Positions 13,313 to 25,800 of a DNA stretch of 64,000 nucleotides are shown here, one piece after another. Position numbers and translations under genes: made by a program. Location of the stretch: NCBI GenBank assembly GCA_027886175.1, contig JAJNNQ010000018.1:17651001-17715000 (forward strand), in the 5' to 3' direction. Under the pieces are notes generated by a model that was not told where the DNA came from, searched no databases, and saw nothing but the letters and a program-made list of their open reading frames with translations. This DNA comes from Phylloscopus collybita (lineage: Eukaryota > Chordata > Aves > Passeriformes > Phylloscopidae). Every line of letters starts with the position of its first letter. The first letter of the stretch is position 1.

Positions 13313-13714
13313 ATATATTTTCTTTAACAGCATTGAAGATTTAAGCAATAGAGCAATAGTCTGGAAAGATGAATAGTAATTTAGAGAAAGGAAAAAATTC
13401 AAGAATGATAATGGGAATTGGGCTGCAAATGCCAATTTATAAACAGAAGAGAACCAGGTAGCATATTTCCTCAAACTGTGATGAAATTTTAAATGGATTA
13501 ATTTTTTATTAGTTTGCATGTTTGCTTTCTGGACCACTCATCCATGAGAAAGATTGTTTTTCTTTCTTTAAAATAATTCATACAAAAATTTATTATTTAA
13601 ACAATGCTATCTGCACAGAAGTACTTAAGTACTGGAAGTATTGGAAAATATAGTGAACTTAGGACATGTGAACAACCTACTAATCAGTAAGGTCACAGTA
13701 AAGGACTAACAGTA
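13313..13714. other. Unannotated intronic sequence
   Basis: Nothing recognisable between the GGAA array and the TA-rich tract. Confidence 0.5.
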
Positions 13715-13832
13715 GGGGGTTTTTAATATATATAAAAAATATAATTTATATTTTATATATAAATTTATATTTTAGATATATATTATATATATATACATAT
13801 ATATATATACTTATATATATATATATCTTAGT
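13715..13832. repeat. TA-rich low-complexity tract
   Basis: Nearly pure A/T with several (TA)n runs and imperfect mirror and inverted symmetry, for example ATATTTTATATATAAATTTATATTTTAG. It is likely an unstable AT microsatellite. Confidence 0.85.
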
Positions 13833-15340
13833 GTGTACATGAATTTCGTTTCATTGTTCTCTTTCATAGTTATCAGGTTAAATGTGTATTGTGATGCCAC
13901 TATCACTAAAGTTTCAATAGGCAGAACTTTTCCTTCGATACAAACAAATTTTTTGCTTCATTGGTTTGCATAATACAAAAAGGGAGGATCTACATATTAA
14001 AAGCATGACTTGCCTCTATAAAAAAAATTGGTTGGATGGAATGAATGTAAATACCATTTACTACAAATGTGTAATGTTTATCTTACATAATTACCCACTG
14101 AATTCATACACAGCTGTATGCTTTTCAGCAGTTCAATGTTTTGTTCTATTGGACTGGTGATCTTTGAAAGTGTAATTTCTAAAACACTAAATGCACTATG
14201 CTCTGCACAAATGGATAAAGCTGGTCAGATGCAATGAACAAAATTACTTTTGTAAAATGAAGGTAAGCAAACCTTTTTCCTTCAAACATTCCATGACTAT
14301 TGTCGCATACTAACAAAATAAAAATTCAATTGTAATTTCTGCATAGAAATTGAGAATTAGTATCTTTATTAGCTCTAGTAAGAGCTGAATAAGTCAAATA
14401 TAGTTGATCTTTTAACATTTAGACTATTATTTCTCATTATTTTTCACAATGGCTAAGCGTTTTACGTACCATAGCTGTGTAGATGGACACTTAGAAGATG
14501 TTTCAGTGGTGGCCTCCAAATGTGCTAAAATCTAGCATGTGCTACTTTTGTTTTTAAAGTTTATTTTTTTATACTCCCTTTTATCTTACTTCTACTTAAA
14601 TTATTATCTTGAATTTAATGTTTGTATATATCTCTGTGTGTGTATAAAACTGAATTTATTTAAATAAAAGAAACAAGATTTGGAGACCTTGTATGCCTAA
14701 AATCTGGCCTGATTTATCCAGATGTCTGATGGTAGATATTATCTTTTCCCATAAAGTTTTCAGGTCTTGCACCGTCTCAGTTGGGACAATATTACACTGA
14801 TTTTATCATAACTGATATCCTGAAATTAAGAATTCTTTCTCTTACAGCAACTGGATGTTGGAGTTCCAAATTTAAAAACTGTCTACTCATTTGGAAATGC
14901 AGGGGAAACTATTCTTCTACAAACATGATATTCCCTTCATAACGTGTCTAACTTTCCAGGGAGAATTAGGCAGCCTAGCCATTCTATATTTACATATATT
15001 GCCTTTCAAGCAGCTGATCAACAATGAAGAAAAAAATCAAGAGTGCACAAAAACTGCATTAATTTTCTATAAATATCTTCGCTTTTGTCATTAAAAATGA
15101 TGAGCAGTTTCTTCTGTGATCACAAGAAACCTTCCTCTGGAATTCAGAAACTTAGTTTTCTTGAATTTTTAATGCTAAGATTAGGCTAATTCAGGCTATT
15201 GAGTTATGAATTACCTTAGTGTTGACTGTCATAAATTTCTTAGGAACTTTTATGTCCTCAGGCTATGATCCGTGTCCCTTCCAGCCTCTCCTAATGTGTG
15301 TTATGAGAGGGGTTTGAGGAGGGAAGGGTTGCATTCTCTC
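13833..15340. other. Unannotated intronic sequence
   Basis: AT-rich DNA with no recognised repeat, exon or RNA gene. Confidence 0.45.
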
Positions 15341-15495
15341 TGTGTTGTAAACAAGAAGGTTGAAACAGAAAATAGATGAAATGGCTTGGCCAGTGTCACA
15401 CATGGAACAAATAGAAGCATCAGAAACTGAACATAGACCTCCAGTTCTAGACTAGACCATCTGTTTGCCAGCCATATTTCTTCTCTATGATTCTC
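15341..15495 (+). repeat. Ancient MIR-like SINE fragment
   Basis: The sequence carries the diverged hallmarks of an amniote MIR-type SINE core and tail. A GTTGAAACAGAAAATAGATGAAATGGC-like start corresponds to the 'gaaactgaggcacagag' part of MIR. GGCCAGTGTCACACATGGAA corresponds to 'cccaaggtcacacagg'. A CAGAAACTGAACATAGACCTCC-like block corresponds to 'gaactggaacccaggtctcc', and it ends with CTAGACTAGACCATC. The order and spacing fit the family. Identity is low, so this is recognised by order of motifs rather than by alignment. Such relics predate birds. Confidence 0.5.
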
Positions 15496-16085
15496 TCTAT
15501 GGTAGGTTATTAAATTCATATATCAGTCTTTTAAATGGAATGACACATTCCACTGTTCATGCAGTGCCTTTCCAATGTTATGATTTCCTTTGAGAAACAG
15601 AAATTCAACTTATTTACAGAGCAACTAACAAACCTTCCTGGGAAAGAATATGATATTTATATCTAAATAGTGAAATAGACATTAATTACCACTCTGCTTT
15701 CATGTGATTTTCTCTTTTGCTTATAGGGCTGTTGACAATTGTTTACAGTATTTCAGCATAAAATAAACAGTTGCGTCTGATCAAAGAGACTTTTTGTCAT
15801 TGAGAAAACCCAATTCTAATAAAGAAATATAATTATAAATAAATTTACATATAAGCTAGTCATACAATATAATAGAAGATGTTAAGAAGTTTCTAAAACA
15901 TTGATCATTTGTATATGTCCCACCCTTAAGGCTGTGGGAGCACCTAAGATTTGTAGATGGTCATGGTTGAAAGGAATGACAAAAGCCAGAGGTTCCACAA
16001 AAACTCACAAAGTCTTTTAGTAAATTGCACACTTAGCATAGAATTTTAGACCCTGACCTCATGTCACTGCACATGGCAGTGGGTT
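15496..16085. other. Unannotated intronic sequence
   Basis: No recognised feature up to the hexanucleotide array. Confidence 0.45.
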
Positions 16086-16109
16086 TTGGATAAAGTGGTA
16101 AGGGAAAAA

Positions 16110-16184
16110 AAGGGAGAGGGAGAGGGAGAGGGAGAGGGAGAGGGAGAAGGAGAGGGAGAGGGAGAGGGAGAGGGAGAGGGAGGA
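16110..16184 (+). repeat. (GGGAGA)n hexanucleotide microsatellite
   Basis: About twelve GGGAGA units with a single interruption (GAGAAGG near 16144). It produces Gly-Glu repeats on the plus strand and Ser-Pro repeats on the minus strand, which account for the ~110-codon frames at 16064-16418. Confidence 0.95.
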
Positions 16185-16880
16185 ATAAAAAAGGAGAGAG
16201 AAAGGCAGGGGAAAAAGAGTGGAAGAATAAAGGAAAGAAGAGAGGAAATCACCAGTCCTGGCTCCAGTGTTGATCCAGCTGATGGGGTGTCCAGGGTCCT
16301 GGGAGGCACCACCCAGGCTTGGTGGGGATGCCTTTTTAGGGACAGGTTTTCCCTGCCCTGGAGAGAGGTTTCTTGTTTTCTATGCAAGCCAGTTATCATG
16401 TGCAATCTGCTCTTTTAGACCTGTCTGGAAATGGTCTGAGGGCTTCAGGACTCTTGATCAGCCCCCCCACAATCCATGCCTACTTCTCGATCTCATTCCT
16501 GTGCTTGCACTGGATTCTGTTGTGCCTAGGAACACGAACAAGGATGTTTGCCCTGGTGAAATGCTGCCCTACCTCCACACAGCCCCTTCTCCAGCCACAT
16601 CTTGTTCTTTCCCACAACAATCCTTGGTTATTATCAGCAATCCTTGGTTGTTACTACCAACAGCCCGTGGTTTAACAGCCAAACAGCTATCGGCATCTGG
16701 GACATGCACATCAGCCTCTTATCTTCTGGGCTTCTACTCCATTGCAGATTGTCTGCCTCCTTTTTCACATGATCTTTTTACATCCACATTGCTAAATAAT
16801 GGGATCTCATTACTTTCCTTGGGACGTTTGGGCATGGGGAAGCCAGTGTACCTAACTGCTTTTATGTATTAAAATCAGTT
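16185..16880. other. GC-richer segment with a 201-codon open frame; possible degenerate repeat
   Basis: This segment is visibly richer in G and C than its neighbours. It contains an uninterrupted plus-strand frame from 16267 to 16872, the longest one here not explained by a tandem repeat. The predicted protein has many Pro, Ser, Leu and Cys residues and no transmembrane, nuclear or catalytic pattern I recognise. The text around 16290-16400 (CACCACCCAGGCTTGGTGGG and GACAGGTTTTCCCTGCCCTG) has the feel of an avian ERV or LTR-type dispersed repeat, but I cannot name a family. I do not call a gene. Confidence 0.3.
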
Positions 16881-19800
16881 TTTACCTGGCCTTGGCAGAT
16901 GTAGAAGGAGAAGAAGCACACTTACATTTAGAAAGGGACTTCAGGATGGAAAAAATATGTTTCTTTACACAAAGATGCTAGAGATCCTCTGTGGACATTT
17001 TACTTTTTGCTCCATACAAGCTTCCATGTTGAGAAGAGCTTTGGGCACTCTCAGGATTAGGACTATGTCTATGTCTGGAAAACAGAAGAGTGTACACATG
17101 AAACTTGAATAGTAGGATGGCATCATATTAAATCTTGCATTTTTGATATAAATTTGTTAACTAAAATGGGGAGAATAACAAAATTACTGCTCAGTAATGA
17201 ATGTCAGGTAATATCTGCTGGTTGAGACAGTGTGAATCTATCAGGATATCTAATGGAAACTTCAGTGCAAAGGAAATTGTTAGCCCAATGTGAGATGAAC
17301 ACCATTACCTATGGAGTTTATATATAGCAAAGGAAAAGGTGCAATAGTATGTCCATTCTCAATTCTAAATTAATTGAGCAACTCTCAAGGAAATTACCTC
17401 CATAGCATCATAGATATGTCATTTAATATTTCTGCTTGTATTCAGCAATATCAGAAACATATGGAGATGTTGGGAAGTAAAATGAGAAAGAAAAAACCTA
17501 TGTTGGAGTATTTGTAGTACAGTGTAGTAAATTGTTGTTATTCCTTTTATTTGGTCTCATCTCTCATCTTCTTTTAAGAATTATTTACAGGGAATGATTC
17601 ATCCCCTGTCACAGAATGGGATCATTCCCTCTCAGAAAGTTCCTCTCCCTCTCTTCAGTGGCTAGATAAAACTCAGAGTACTGGTTTCAGCTAGACAGAG
17701 ATTTTTGTTGACAAGTTAGGCCACACAAATTCTAGCTCTTGATGTGGAAGGACTTTGTTTTTAATGGAACAATTACAAAAATAGACAAAAATTGTTATAA
17801 ATAAGGGCAAACTTACATGTGAGAAAAACTTGGAAAGATTTGGATCAGTCATCTAAAATAAGGGATGAATAAGAACAGGTATGATTAAACAAAACAAAGG
17901 AGAGGATGTTAAAAAAGTCAAGGAACTCCAAAGTAGTACTTATCTTCTGTTGTAATGAAACTACAAACACCTTGTGAATAAAAATGCAATGAGGCTTGCA
18001 CAAACACAAAACATTATATAAATTCTAAATTCAATAGTATTTGGGGTTCAGATCTTTTACTCCTATGAGTACAAGAAGTTATATTAAGAAGATTTTTAAT
18101 TAGGTGAGAAAATAGGAATACTTAGAGTAATAGGGAACCACATACCAGTGAGCACTGGGAAGAACAGTCCTCTCTAAATGCCTTTGTCCATTCTTAGAAC
18201 TGTTGACATGTACTAGTATATTTTCTTGAAGTATCTGCCATTGATAACTGTCAAAGGCTGGGTACAAGCTAAAACAGTGTTTTGATCTAGTGTGACAATT
18301 TTTGTATGTATGTTCATTGTTTCAAATGTGAATATATAAGGTTAAAGGGAAAGCTGGTTCATTTCAGATGCCTTGCAAATGGATTAGGTTTTGTATTGAA
18401 TCCTCTTACGGTGTTAGAGGGTGCAGTTGTACCAGAACATCTATCCATAAAATGTGAAGTAGCTTTCTATAAATTGTGGTAGGAATGCATGAATTTTGCA
18501 AAACTCTGTAAGTGTCAGTCAAAACTTATATTGAGTCTGATCAGATTCTGGTTTTGAAAACATCATCCTGTTATTTTTATTCTTTCCCACTACCTCTTTT
18601 ATCTATTACAGTAATAGTTATTAAAAGCCAAATACATAACAAATTACAAAATCTCATATTATTGCCAATGTTTTAAAAAGAGGTCTCATTGACATTTTAC
18701 TTTTTCTACTAGTGCATGTAAGGAAATGGTCACATTCTTCCTTTTTTTTATGAAGCAAAAGTCCTGTGTCTGAAACTCAAAGGTGTATCTTTAATACAGT
18801 CTAACAGTTCATGAATAGTTTAAGAAATTGGTTGTGTAAATCTGAAGGTAGAAGATGAAGTGTGATAGGTCTACCAAGTGAAGTATTAATAGAAATCTAT
18901 TACAATTGTGTCTCTGTTCTTCAGTCAAGAGGTATGTACTAATTCCAGCTGCTGTTAACACATGGCAGTGTTAAAAACTGGGCCTCTATGATGTTTACTG
19001 TTCCCTTAAAGAAGCACAGTAACTGATATTAGTTCCTGGGTTTTTTTCCATTGGTTTTATTTTGTTCTTTAGAGAAATAGTATTATGGCTTGAAAAGGAT
19101 ACCATCTGTTGAATGTTGTCCTCCCTAGTTCACATACACTATTATAAAAAAGGTGTTGTATTAGTTATAAATATTTGGAAACCTGTATACAAAACAGATC
19201 TTGGAAGTCAAGCTTAGTCAAATGTTGCTGTGCTAATTGCTTTTGTGGCATTTTTATGAGTTTTCTTCTTCAAAATGATGTTTTAGACTGCAGGCAAATC
19301 TGATTAAATTTCAATGTTCTGTGTTTATTCAACCACTAAGGAGCATCTGGTTAAAATGTAACATTGCACAGTAGTAGACAAGTTTCTCCAAAGTATAACA
19401 AAATTGAATTTGAAAATGTAAAGGCATCTCAGCAAAAAGTACTTGGTAGGAAGATTATACAGTCATTTTCATGGTCTTTTATGTTGTAGAAAAAGGAATT
19501 CCCTACAGTGAGTTATTTCTGAGGTGTGTTCTGCTGCTCACCATGGAGGGAAGGGTGTTAACGTTCCATGGGAACAACACTGCAGTTCCTGCAGACCTCT
19601 GGATATGCTGCACCTTCAGTGTGGGAATCACAGCTAGGATTGAATTTAAACTTATCAGTGAACGTGCAGTCTGTACCAGTCCTGTGTGCTTATACCCTCA
19701 GCATCCAGGATTGGCAAATAGGTATTCATCTCTGCAATATGAGATCAGAAGCTATAAATCCTTCCCACATCTGATGGTATGATCTCATTACTGCCAGGGA

Positions 19801-21415
19801 CTGCATCGACACACTCATCTAAGACTCTGTGATTCACCTAAGAGTCTGTGATCTGTTAAAGTGGTCAGTTTTCCTGTGTTGCTTCTTTTGTAGGACTTCA
19901 TGTTACTGGGAAAGTTCTGTTGCTGGAAACACGATTTTCCTCATCATTATACTTCTTTTCTAGCTGGATCGTAGCATTCTGGAATACTGTTATGGACAAA
20001 GTGAAAAGCTCTTCAGAATAGCTGTTCTTAAGGGATTAAATGATTATCATCTCTGCCGCATTTCTTTCATTTTATAATCAACTTCAAGATGGTACTGTAT
20101 AACTCAGTTTGAAGTGATTAGATATTTGAAATAGAAAGTATTTGATCTCCTTTCTAACCGTGTTTAAACAGGTGTATTTCTTTCCATTGATGTTAATATA
20201 CTTCTGGTTCCTTAAAACTGTTTGCTTACTCGCATATTTGAGTGACATTTAGAGTATAAATTTGTCTAACAGGAACTGATATGCTAGGGGTGAAGTATCA
20301 AATTCTCTTATTTACATTGATACTAATAAATAAGATTAGTATAATTAAATAAAATTAAGAAATTTCGAAATCTTTCTGTACCTGAATTAGGTATAGAGAA
20401 TGGAAGCTTAATGCTTCAGAGAAGGCTTCATGGGAGACAGGACCTTTCACTTGAATAATCACCAGTTTTCAAAAGCTTTTTTTACGTTGTGATTATATAA
20501 TTGTTACTGTTCCTAACATTAATTGATTACAGAACAGTTTTTATTTATAAAACAAATATTTTAGTTAATATTGTATGGCTTCCATTTTGGTAATTTGTTG
20601 CTAAGATCCATATGTCCCTGAAGAAATTTTCATTTTTATTAATTCTTTGCTGAATATAGTGTTTCTGGATTTTTAGTCCTTTTAAAAATTTAATCTTTGC
20701 ACATGAGATGTGGCATAAGAAATTCAGGTTTTTATATAATCTTAAATATATTACTGACTAATAAAAATTAGATGGTATTATTTAAAATGCCTAACACATG
20801 CATTACTTTCTTGGTCTGTTAGGCATTTACAATTCGGTCTCATGGAAAATAAATTACACTTTGGTCCTCAAGCTTTTTAAGTGTTTTGGAAAGTTTTACT
20901 ACACTTCCTAATATTTTGGGTCTTTTCCTGAGGGTTTCTAAAATATGTTGCTTTCATTTGTAGGATTTTTTTTTTTTTTTTACAATTAGATTAATTATCA
21001 CTGACCTGGAATATCTGGATTCATGTAAGACAGGCAGTGCCACTACATTTGGAAAAAACAGTGAATTCTCTTATATTCAGATATTTTTATGTACTTTATT
21101 ATTTTTGTAGCTGAATCATTTTCAGAACAAATAGGGATAACACTTAAGTGTGATTCTATTGTCCTTCATTGGCTCCTATTACAGCAAGCAAGACCTTGCT
21201 GTATTTTTGTGATTTTTTTTCAAAATGCTGTGTTGTTATTATTACTACAAAATAACTAGTTACTGAGATTAAGATCCAAAAAGGTGCATCTTGTACTCAG
21301 TAGTAAGAGGCAATGCTTTGGATGTTTGGCACATTTTCAACATTCAACTGATTTAACTGTTCTCTCTCAAATCTCTATCTACAGAACAAAGTAAGTTTTG
21401 TCCTTAATGGAGCTG
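16881..21415. other. Unannotated intronic sequence
   Basis: AT-rich unique-looking DNA. A near-direct repeat, CTAAGACTCTGTGATTCA / CTAAGAGTCTGTGATCTG, lies at about 19820-19856. T15 at 20966-20980 is a simple homopolymer. The frames at 19471-19782 have no family features. Confidence 0.45.
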
Positions 21416-21419
21416 CAGG

Positions 21420-22300
21420 CTCTCAGTTGATCCTTTAGGTATTCTGCTCCTGGATTATTGGACACCTTAAAGATGATGACAGAGATGTAAAACTTGGCCC
21501 AATATTTCATAGGAGCCAGTGCAGAAGATGAAAGCAGATTTGAGGTGCTAACAGTACCCTGGGCTGTAGAGGAAATGCGCTGCTGTGTTCTGTACTATTT
21601 TGAGTTTCCCAAGGGCTAATAGCTTCATGCCCAAGGTATTGCATTGCTGTAGTCCAGCTGAAAGGTGACAAAAATATGTACTACAGAGGCCAAATCATCA
21701 ACAGTAAAGATGGGATAAATTCTTATACCTGTTTCATTGTCAGAGAGATGTCCAGGATCAGTTCTAAATTACAGACTGACTTGTCTAACTGGGGTTGTGT
21801 AATATCAGCCAGTAGGTACTGTGCCACAAGCTCTTTGAAGTGTTTCTTCCAGCTACCAAGTGTAACTTATCTTTTCCTCAGTTTCTGCTTCCACTTTCTG
21901 CTTTTTATCCATGAGCTCAAGTACTGAGGCAGTCTACATAGTGTTTTCAGTGGAGTTCATGACATCTTTCTAGTTCTTTCAGTCTTTGTGTATTTTAGAT
22001 AAGTTTGAAGAAAAAGGGAACCACAAGGAACATTTTTCTACTGTTCCTCTCTGCTTATGACTCTCTTGAAATAAACTGTTTCAAAACAGTCAGCCTCTTT
22101 AACATGCTGTTCATAGTTCATTGGCTGTGTCAAATGTTGCAGAGAGGCTGAATAAAAAGGAGTGGGGAAAACTCCAGTGCTCATAGTGTGGGCTGTCTAA
22201 CAGTGAGAGTAATGTCCTTTCTAGCCCATGTCCTAAAATTAATTCAGAACATGACAGATGATTGGTAGTACCCAGCTGAAAGTGTAGGCAACAAGAATAT
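21420..22300 (-). mobile_element. Ancient L3/CR1-type LINE relic, minus strand
   Basis: The plus strand reads like the antisense of an old amniote L3-clade CR1 ORF2. Recognisable blocks occur in the expected order. CTGCTGTGTTCTGTACTATTT is at 21581-21601, GCATTGCTGTAGTCCAGCTG at 21641-21660 and GGTGACAAAAATATGTACTAC at 21664-21684. A GGCCAAATCATCAACAG block is near 21689. Then a GTCCAGGATCAGTTCTAAATTACA block lies near 21749 and a GTGTCAAATGTTGCAGAGAGGCTG block at 22126-22149. These match the usual antisense phrases for that family, which include 'ttgcagtagtccagc', 'gaggtgacaa' and 'gtcaaatgcagcagagagg'. The copy is heavily diverged and non-coding now. It is much older than the other CR1 pieces here. 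Confidence 0.6.
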
Positions 22301-22861
22301 AAAAATAGAGATCTAGCAAGAATATATTTTGAATGTGATGTTGGGTTCAGATGTGTGCTTATAACACTGTCTTAACTTGTGAGGCTCAAAGCATAAACTC
22401 TGCTGCAACATGGCAGCTGCACAGCAATGAGCAGATGTGCATTTGAAAGCATGAGAACCAAGCAGGCTGTTCATTAAAGATAAACTTTTAAGAGAGTGAG
22501 AAAATTGCAGTGTTCATCAAAGAGGACATTTGCCACTTCTTTCCATGTTTGCACCATGGGTTTGCAGCCTTGGACAAATAGGAGAACTCGACTGACTACC
22601 TCTCAGCCTATTCATTTACCCATCACCTTCAATACTCAACTTTTTGATCTTTTAATAAAAACAGAATTCTGTGTCACAGAATATCTACTTTGTCCATTCT
22701 AGGGCATTGTCTCAAGAATGACTTAGAGGAATGAGTATTGTATTACTAGCAGAACTCTGTTCTTCTCCAGAGTACTCATTTTATTTGAGTCTTTTCAGAT
22801 CTGATTCTACCTAGCTTGCAAGATTTGAGATTGTAGCTTTAAATAGTAAGGCAAAGCATGA

Positions 22862-22896
22862 AATATATATATATATGTGGGGGGGGGGGGGGGGGG
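22862..22896 (+). repeat. (TA)n followed by an 18-base poly(G) run
   Basis: A TA repeat (22863-22876) leads via GT into 18 consecutive G (22879-22896) and then TTTCC. A long G homopolymer is unusual in this AT-rich region and could form a G-quadruplex. It is also prone to length error in sequencing. Confidence 0.9.
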
Positions 22897-22899
22897 TTT

Positions 22900-25800
22900 C
22901 CTACAGTCTGCAAGTTAGCTAGAGAATAGTATTTTTTTCAGTACTAGAATAAAATATATTAAGATATGAAGTAGGCAAAAATTATACACCATCTAGCTAT
23001 GCTGAATTTAGTTGCTTGATGATGTTTAACTATTTCCATTTCTCCAGGGAACATGGGGAAATTGCAGGTGATCATCTGGTCAAACTGGAGCTTTAGGGGG
23101 TGCAGGCCCTCCTCTGAATCCACCAAAGCTGGGGGAGTGAGGTAAACAGCTGTCACACGGTGGACACTTGGCTCAGCAAAGTGATGTCTAACGAGCAGTC
23201 TTAAAGATCTGGCAGCACTGGAAAGCACGATGACCATTTGCAACTTGGAGTTTAAGGAAGTTTTAAACTAAGTTCCAATTTAGACAGCACTTCAATGTAC
23301 TAATCTACTCATCTATTTTTGATTAGGTTTTTTCATGTCTTTTCTTATAGGTATGAGCTCTTTTCTTTCCCAGGTTTTGTCTATTGTATTTTATAGTTCC
23401 TTGTTAAATGTGACCTCAAGCTTGACTGGAACTTTAAGGAAACAGCAGTAGATGAATACTAATGATAGAAATAATTAAATATGTAAACCATGAAGGAAAG
23501 CATTTCATGTTTTCAAATAAATCTATTCAGAAGAGATAAAAGGATAAAAAATATTAAATGCTTTTTATATAGCTAAAGATTTTATTTTTAAACTCCCCTT
23601 TTTTTTTCCTCATCAGGCAAGTTAGAATCATGGAACAAATAGTCAGTCCCTGAATCAGCCTCAGGGCTTTTACTGAGTAATAAAAAGCCCTAAAGTTAGT
23701 TAGGCATCTAGTTCTCAGCACGTATGATGGTTTTAAAGCAGTTACACAGTGAAATGGGAAGAGGTGAGGAATTATATTATTTTTTGACCTAAGTACAGTG
23801 ATTAAGATCTTTTTAAGGTATTAGTTTGAATATTTGTACATTACAGGCTCTATAGTTTAACTCATTTTTTTCCTAAACATTTTTGGTTTACTCTTCATTT
23901 TATCTCTTCTTAACCTTTGTTTCTGGTTCTTGTTCAATAGCTCTTTGATATTAGGTATCTATGGAGCTACACTATGGTCATGTCAGAAGGGCCTGATGGA
24001 AACAGGAATTTCTGTTTCCAGATGATTTTTTGGCAGGTTAGGTTTCTGCATCACCTATTTTAAGTACTCTTTTTAAAGAACAGATACCAGGATTGAAGGC
24101 AGTATTCCAGTGTTGGTGTTATACAGGGCATTTTGCATCTGCAGCATAAATAATGCTTCTCCCTTATTTGTGTAACTAAAAATAAATTCACTCTTTATGT
24201 CAACATAAGATTCTTAAAAGCTCATGCCAGGTTGTTTTTCCAGTAAGATTCCAGAACTCTGTATGGTCACCTTTCTATGACAAACTTCTAATCTGGGACA
24301 CATTTCTTTTCCCAGGCTTCTAATTTTGACTCTACAAAAGGTATTTTGTTTGAACAGGCAAGCTTAATGCACAATTCTGCCTATTGTATCCAAGTACCAT
24401 GCCTTCCATGTTACATACTATTGCATCATTCTCTGACTAATCCATAAACATTTTTAAAATAATATGATATAGCATTTTATCATTATATAGTTATTATATT
24501 CTATATTACACATTAAATATTGCCTAGTAGGAATTATTGAGTGTATTATAGTTTATGTGGTACATAAAATTATATTATTAGGTATTATTATAATACATAT
24601 ATTATTAGTTCTACTTAATTCCACATCGAGGATTAAAATATTTATGAATTAGATTGTTCCAGCAATTGCTCATTAAATAAATCCACCAGAAGCACATGTT
24701 TGGTGGTGGTTCCAAATGGCAATTCTATCTTCAGGTCTACAATGCATTTCTTATTTTACCTATGAAACTTGGAGATCCTTGTGGATTTCAGTAGATCTGG
24801 TGTAAAGGTCAGAAGATTAAAAACAAGCAATAAACAAGACTCACAAGTAAGGGTCATTTCTGTTCAATAGCAAATAGTTTTTCTGAAGTGAAACAGAATG
24901 GGAAGATGTGAGAAGACAAACTGTAGTGAGCAGTTGCACAACCAAACAATTCAAGATGAACCAGGAAACAGACATAGAGGCTCAGAGGTTCTTCTGTGGA
25001 GTTGTCCTTGTCAGTAGATAAAGAAGGCAGAAGTGACTGAGAGGAGGGGGTCTGGAGTAGTTTGGTCACTGAGAAGGATTCACAGAAAAAAACCTGAGGA
25101 GTTATCTACCCAAATACCACTACTGGCATAACAGAATCAACCATGGCATCAGTGATAAGGAATTCAGAAAATAGGACCAATTAAGAGAGAAGGGACAAAA
25201 TGTGGCAGGTCTAGGGTATCCAAGACTATTTTCATTGTTCAGAGAGAAGAAAATCAGGGAAAGTACACATCAATGGATCAGGTATATTGCAGGTAAAAAT
25301 AAGGCATCAAGAACAAAGTGTATTACAGTTACTGAAAGCAGTAGTCAGGCAGCACACATAAGAAAAGAACAGTATTTATTACAGAGAAGAAATAACTGAT
25401 GGTAGTATATGTTGGTGGAGTTCTCCCCTCTGTTAGTAATTAATTTGCTGTCCACTTTTCAAAATAATTGCAAAAAAATGAACAGCATTGAAGGTAAAGG
25501 GAAATGCATGTCTTTCTTAGAAGTAAAATAATTCTATGACAATTTAAATGCTTCCTGATGCTCTCCTACCTAGCTGAAACTTCTGCCTGCCATTACTCTG
25601 ATAGCAGGTGCTGTTTCAGGAAGCAAAACCAGGGGGATCTTCATCATTTTTCTGTGTTTCCTAAAGATCTGAATGGATTTTCTCAACATCTAGGTTTTTA
25701 AAGAAGTGAAATTAATATACACATTAGTAACAAAGAGGCTGTGAAGCTCTGCAGGAATCCCACCAACAGGGAAGCAAGCAGAAGGAGTAGAAAGAACCAG

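Noticed and set aside
13040..13537. Lys/Glu/Gly-rich (+) and Phe/Leu/Pro/Ser-rich (-) open frames up to 148 codons
   Set aside because: They are translations of the GGAA microsatellite with random flanks.
14700..14764. Possible EFCAB11 penultimate exon ending at GTTTTCAG|GT
   Set aside because: The reading frame carries unrelated residues rather than the expected EF-hand helix.
16064..16418. Gly-Glu repeat (+) and Ser-Pro repeat (-) proteins
   Set aside because: They are produced by the GGGAGA hexanucleotide array.
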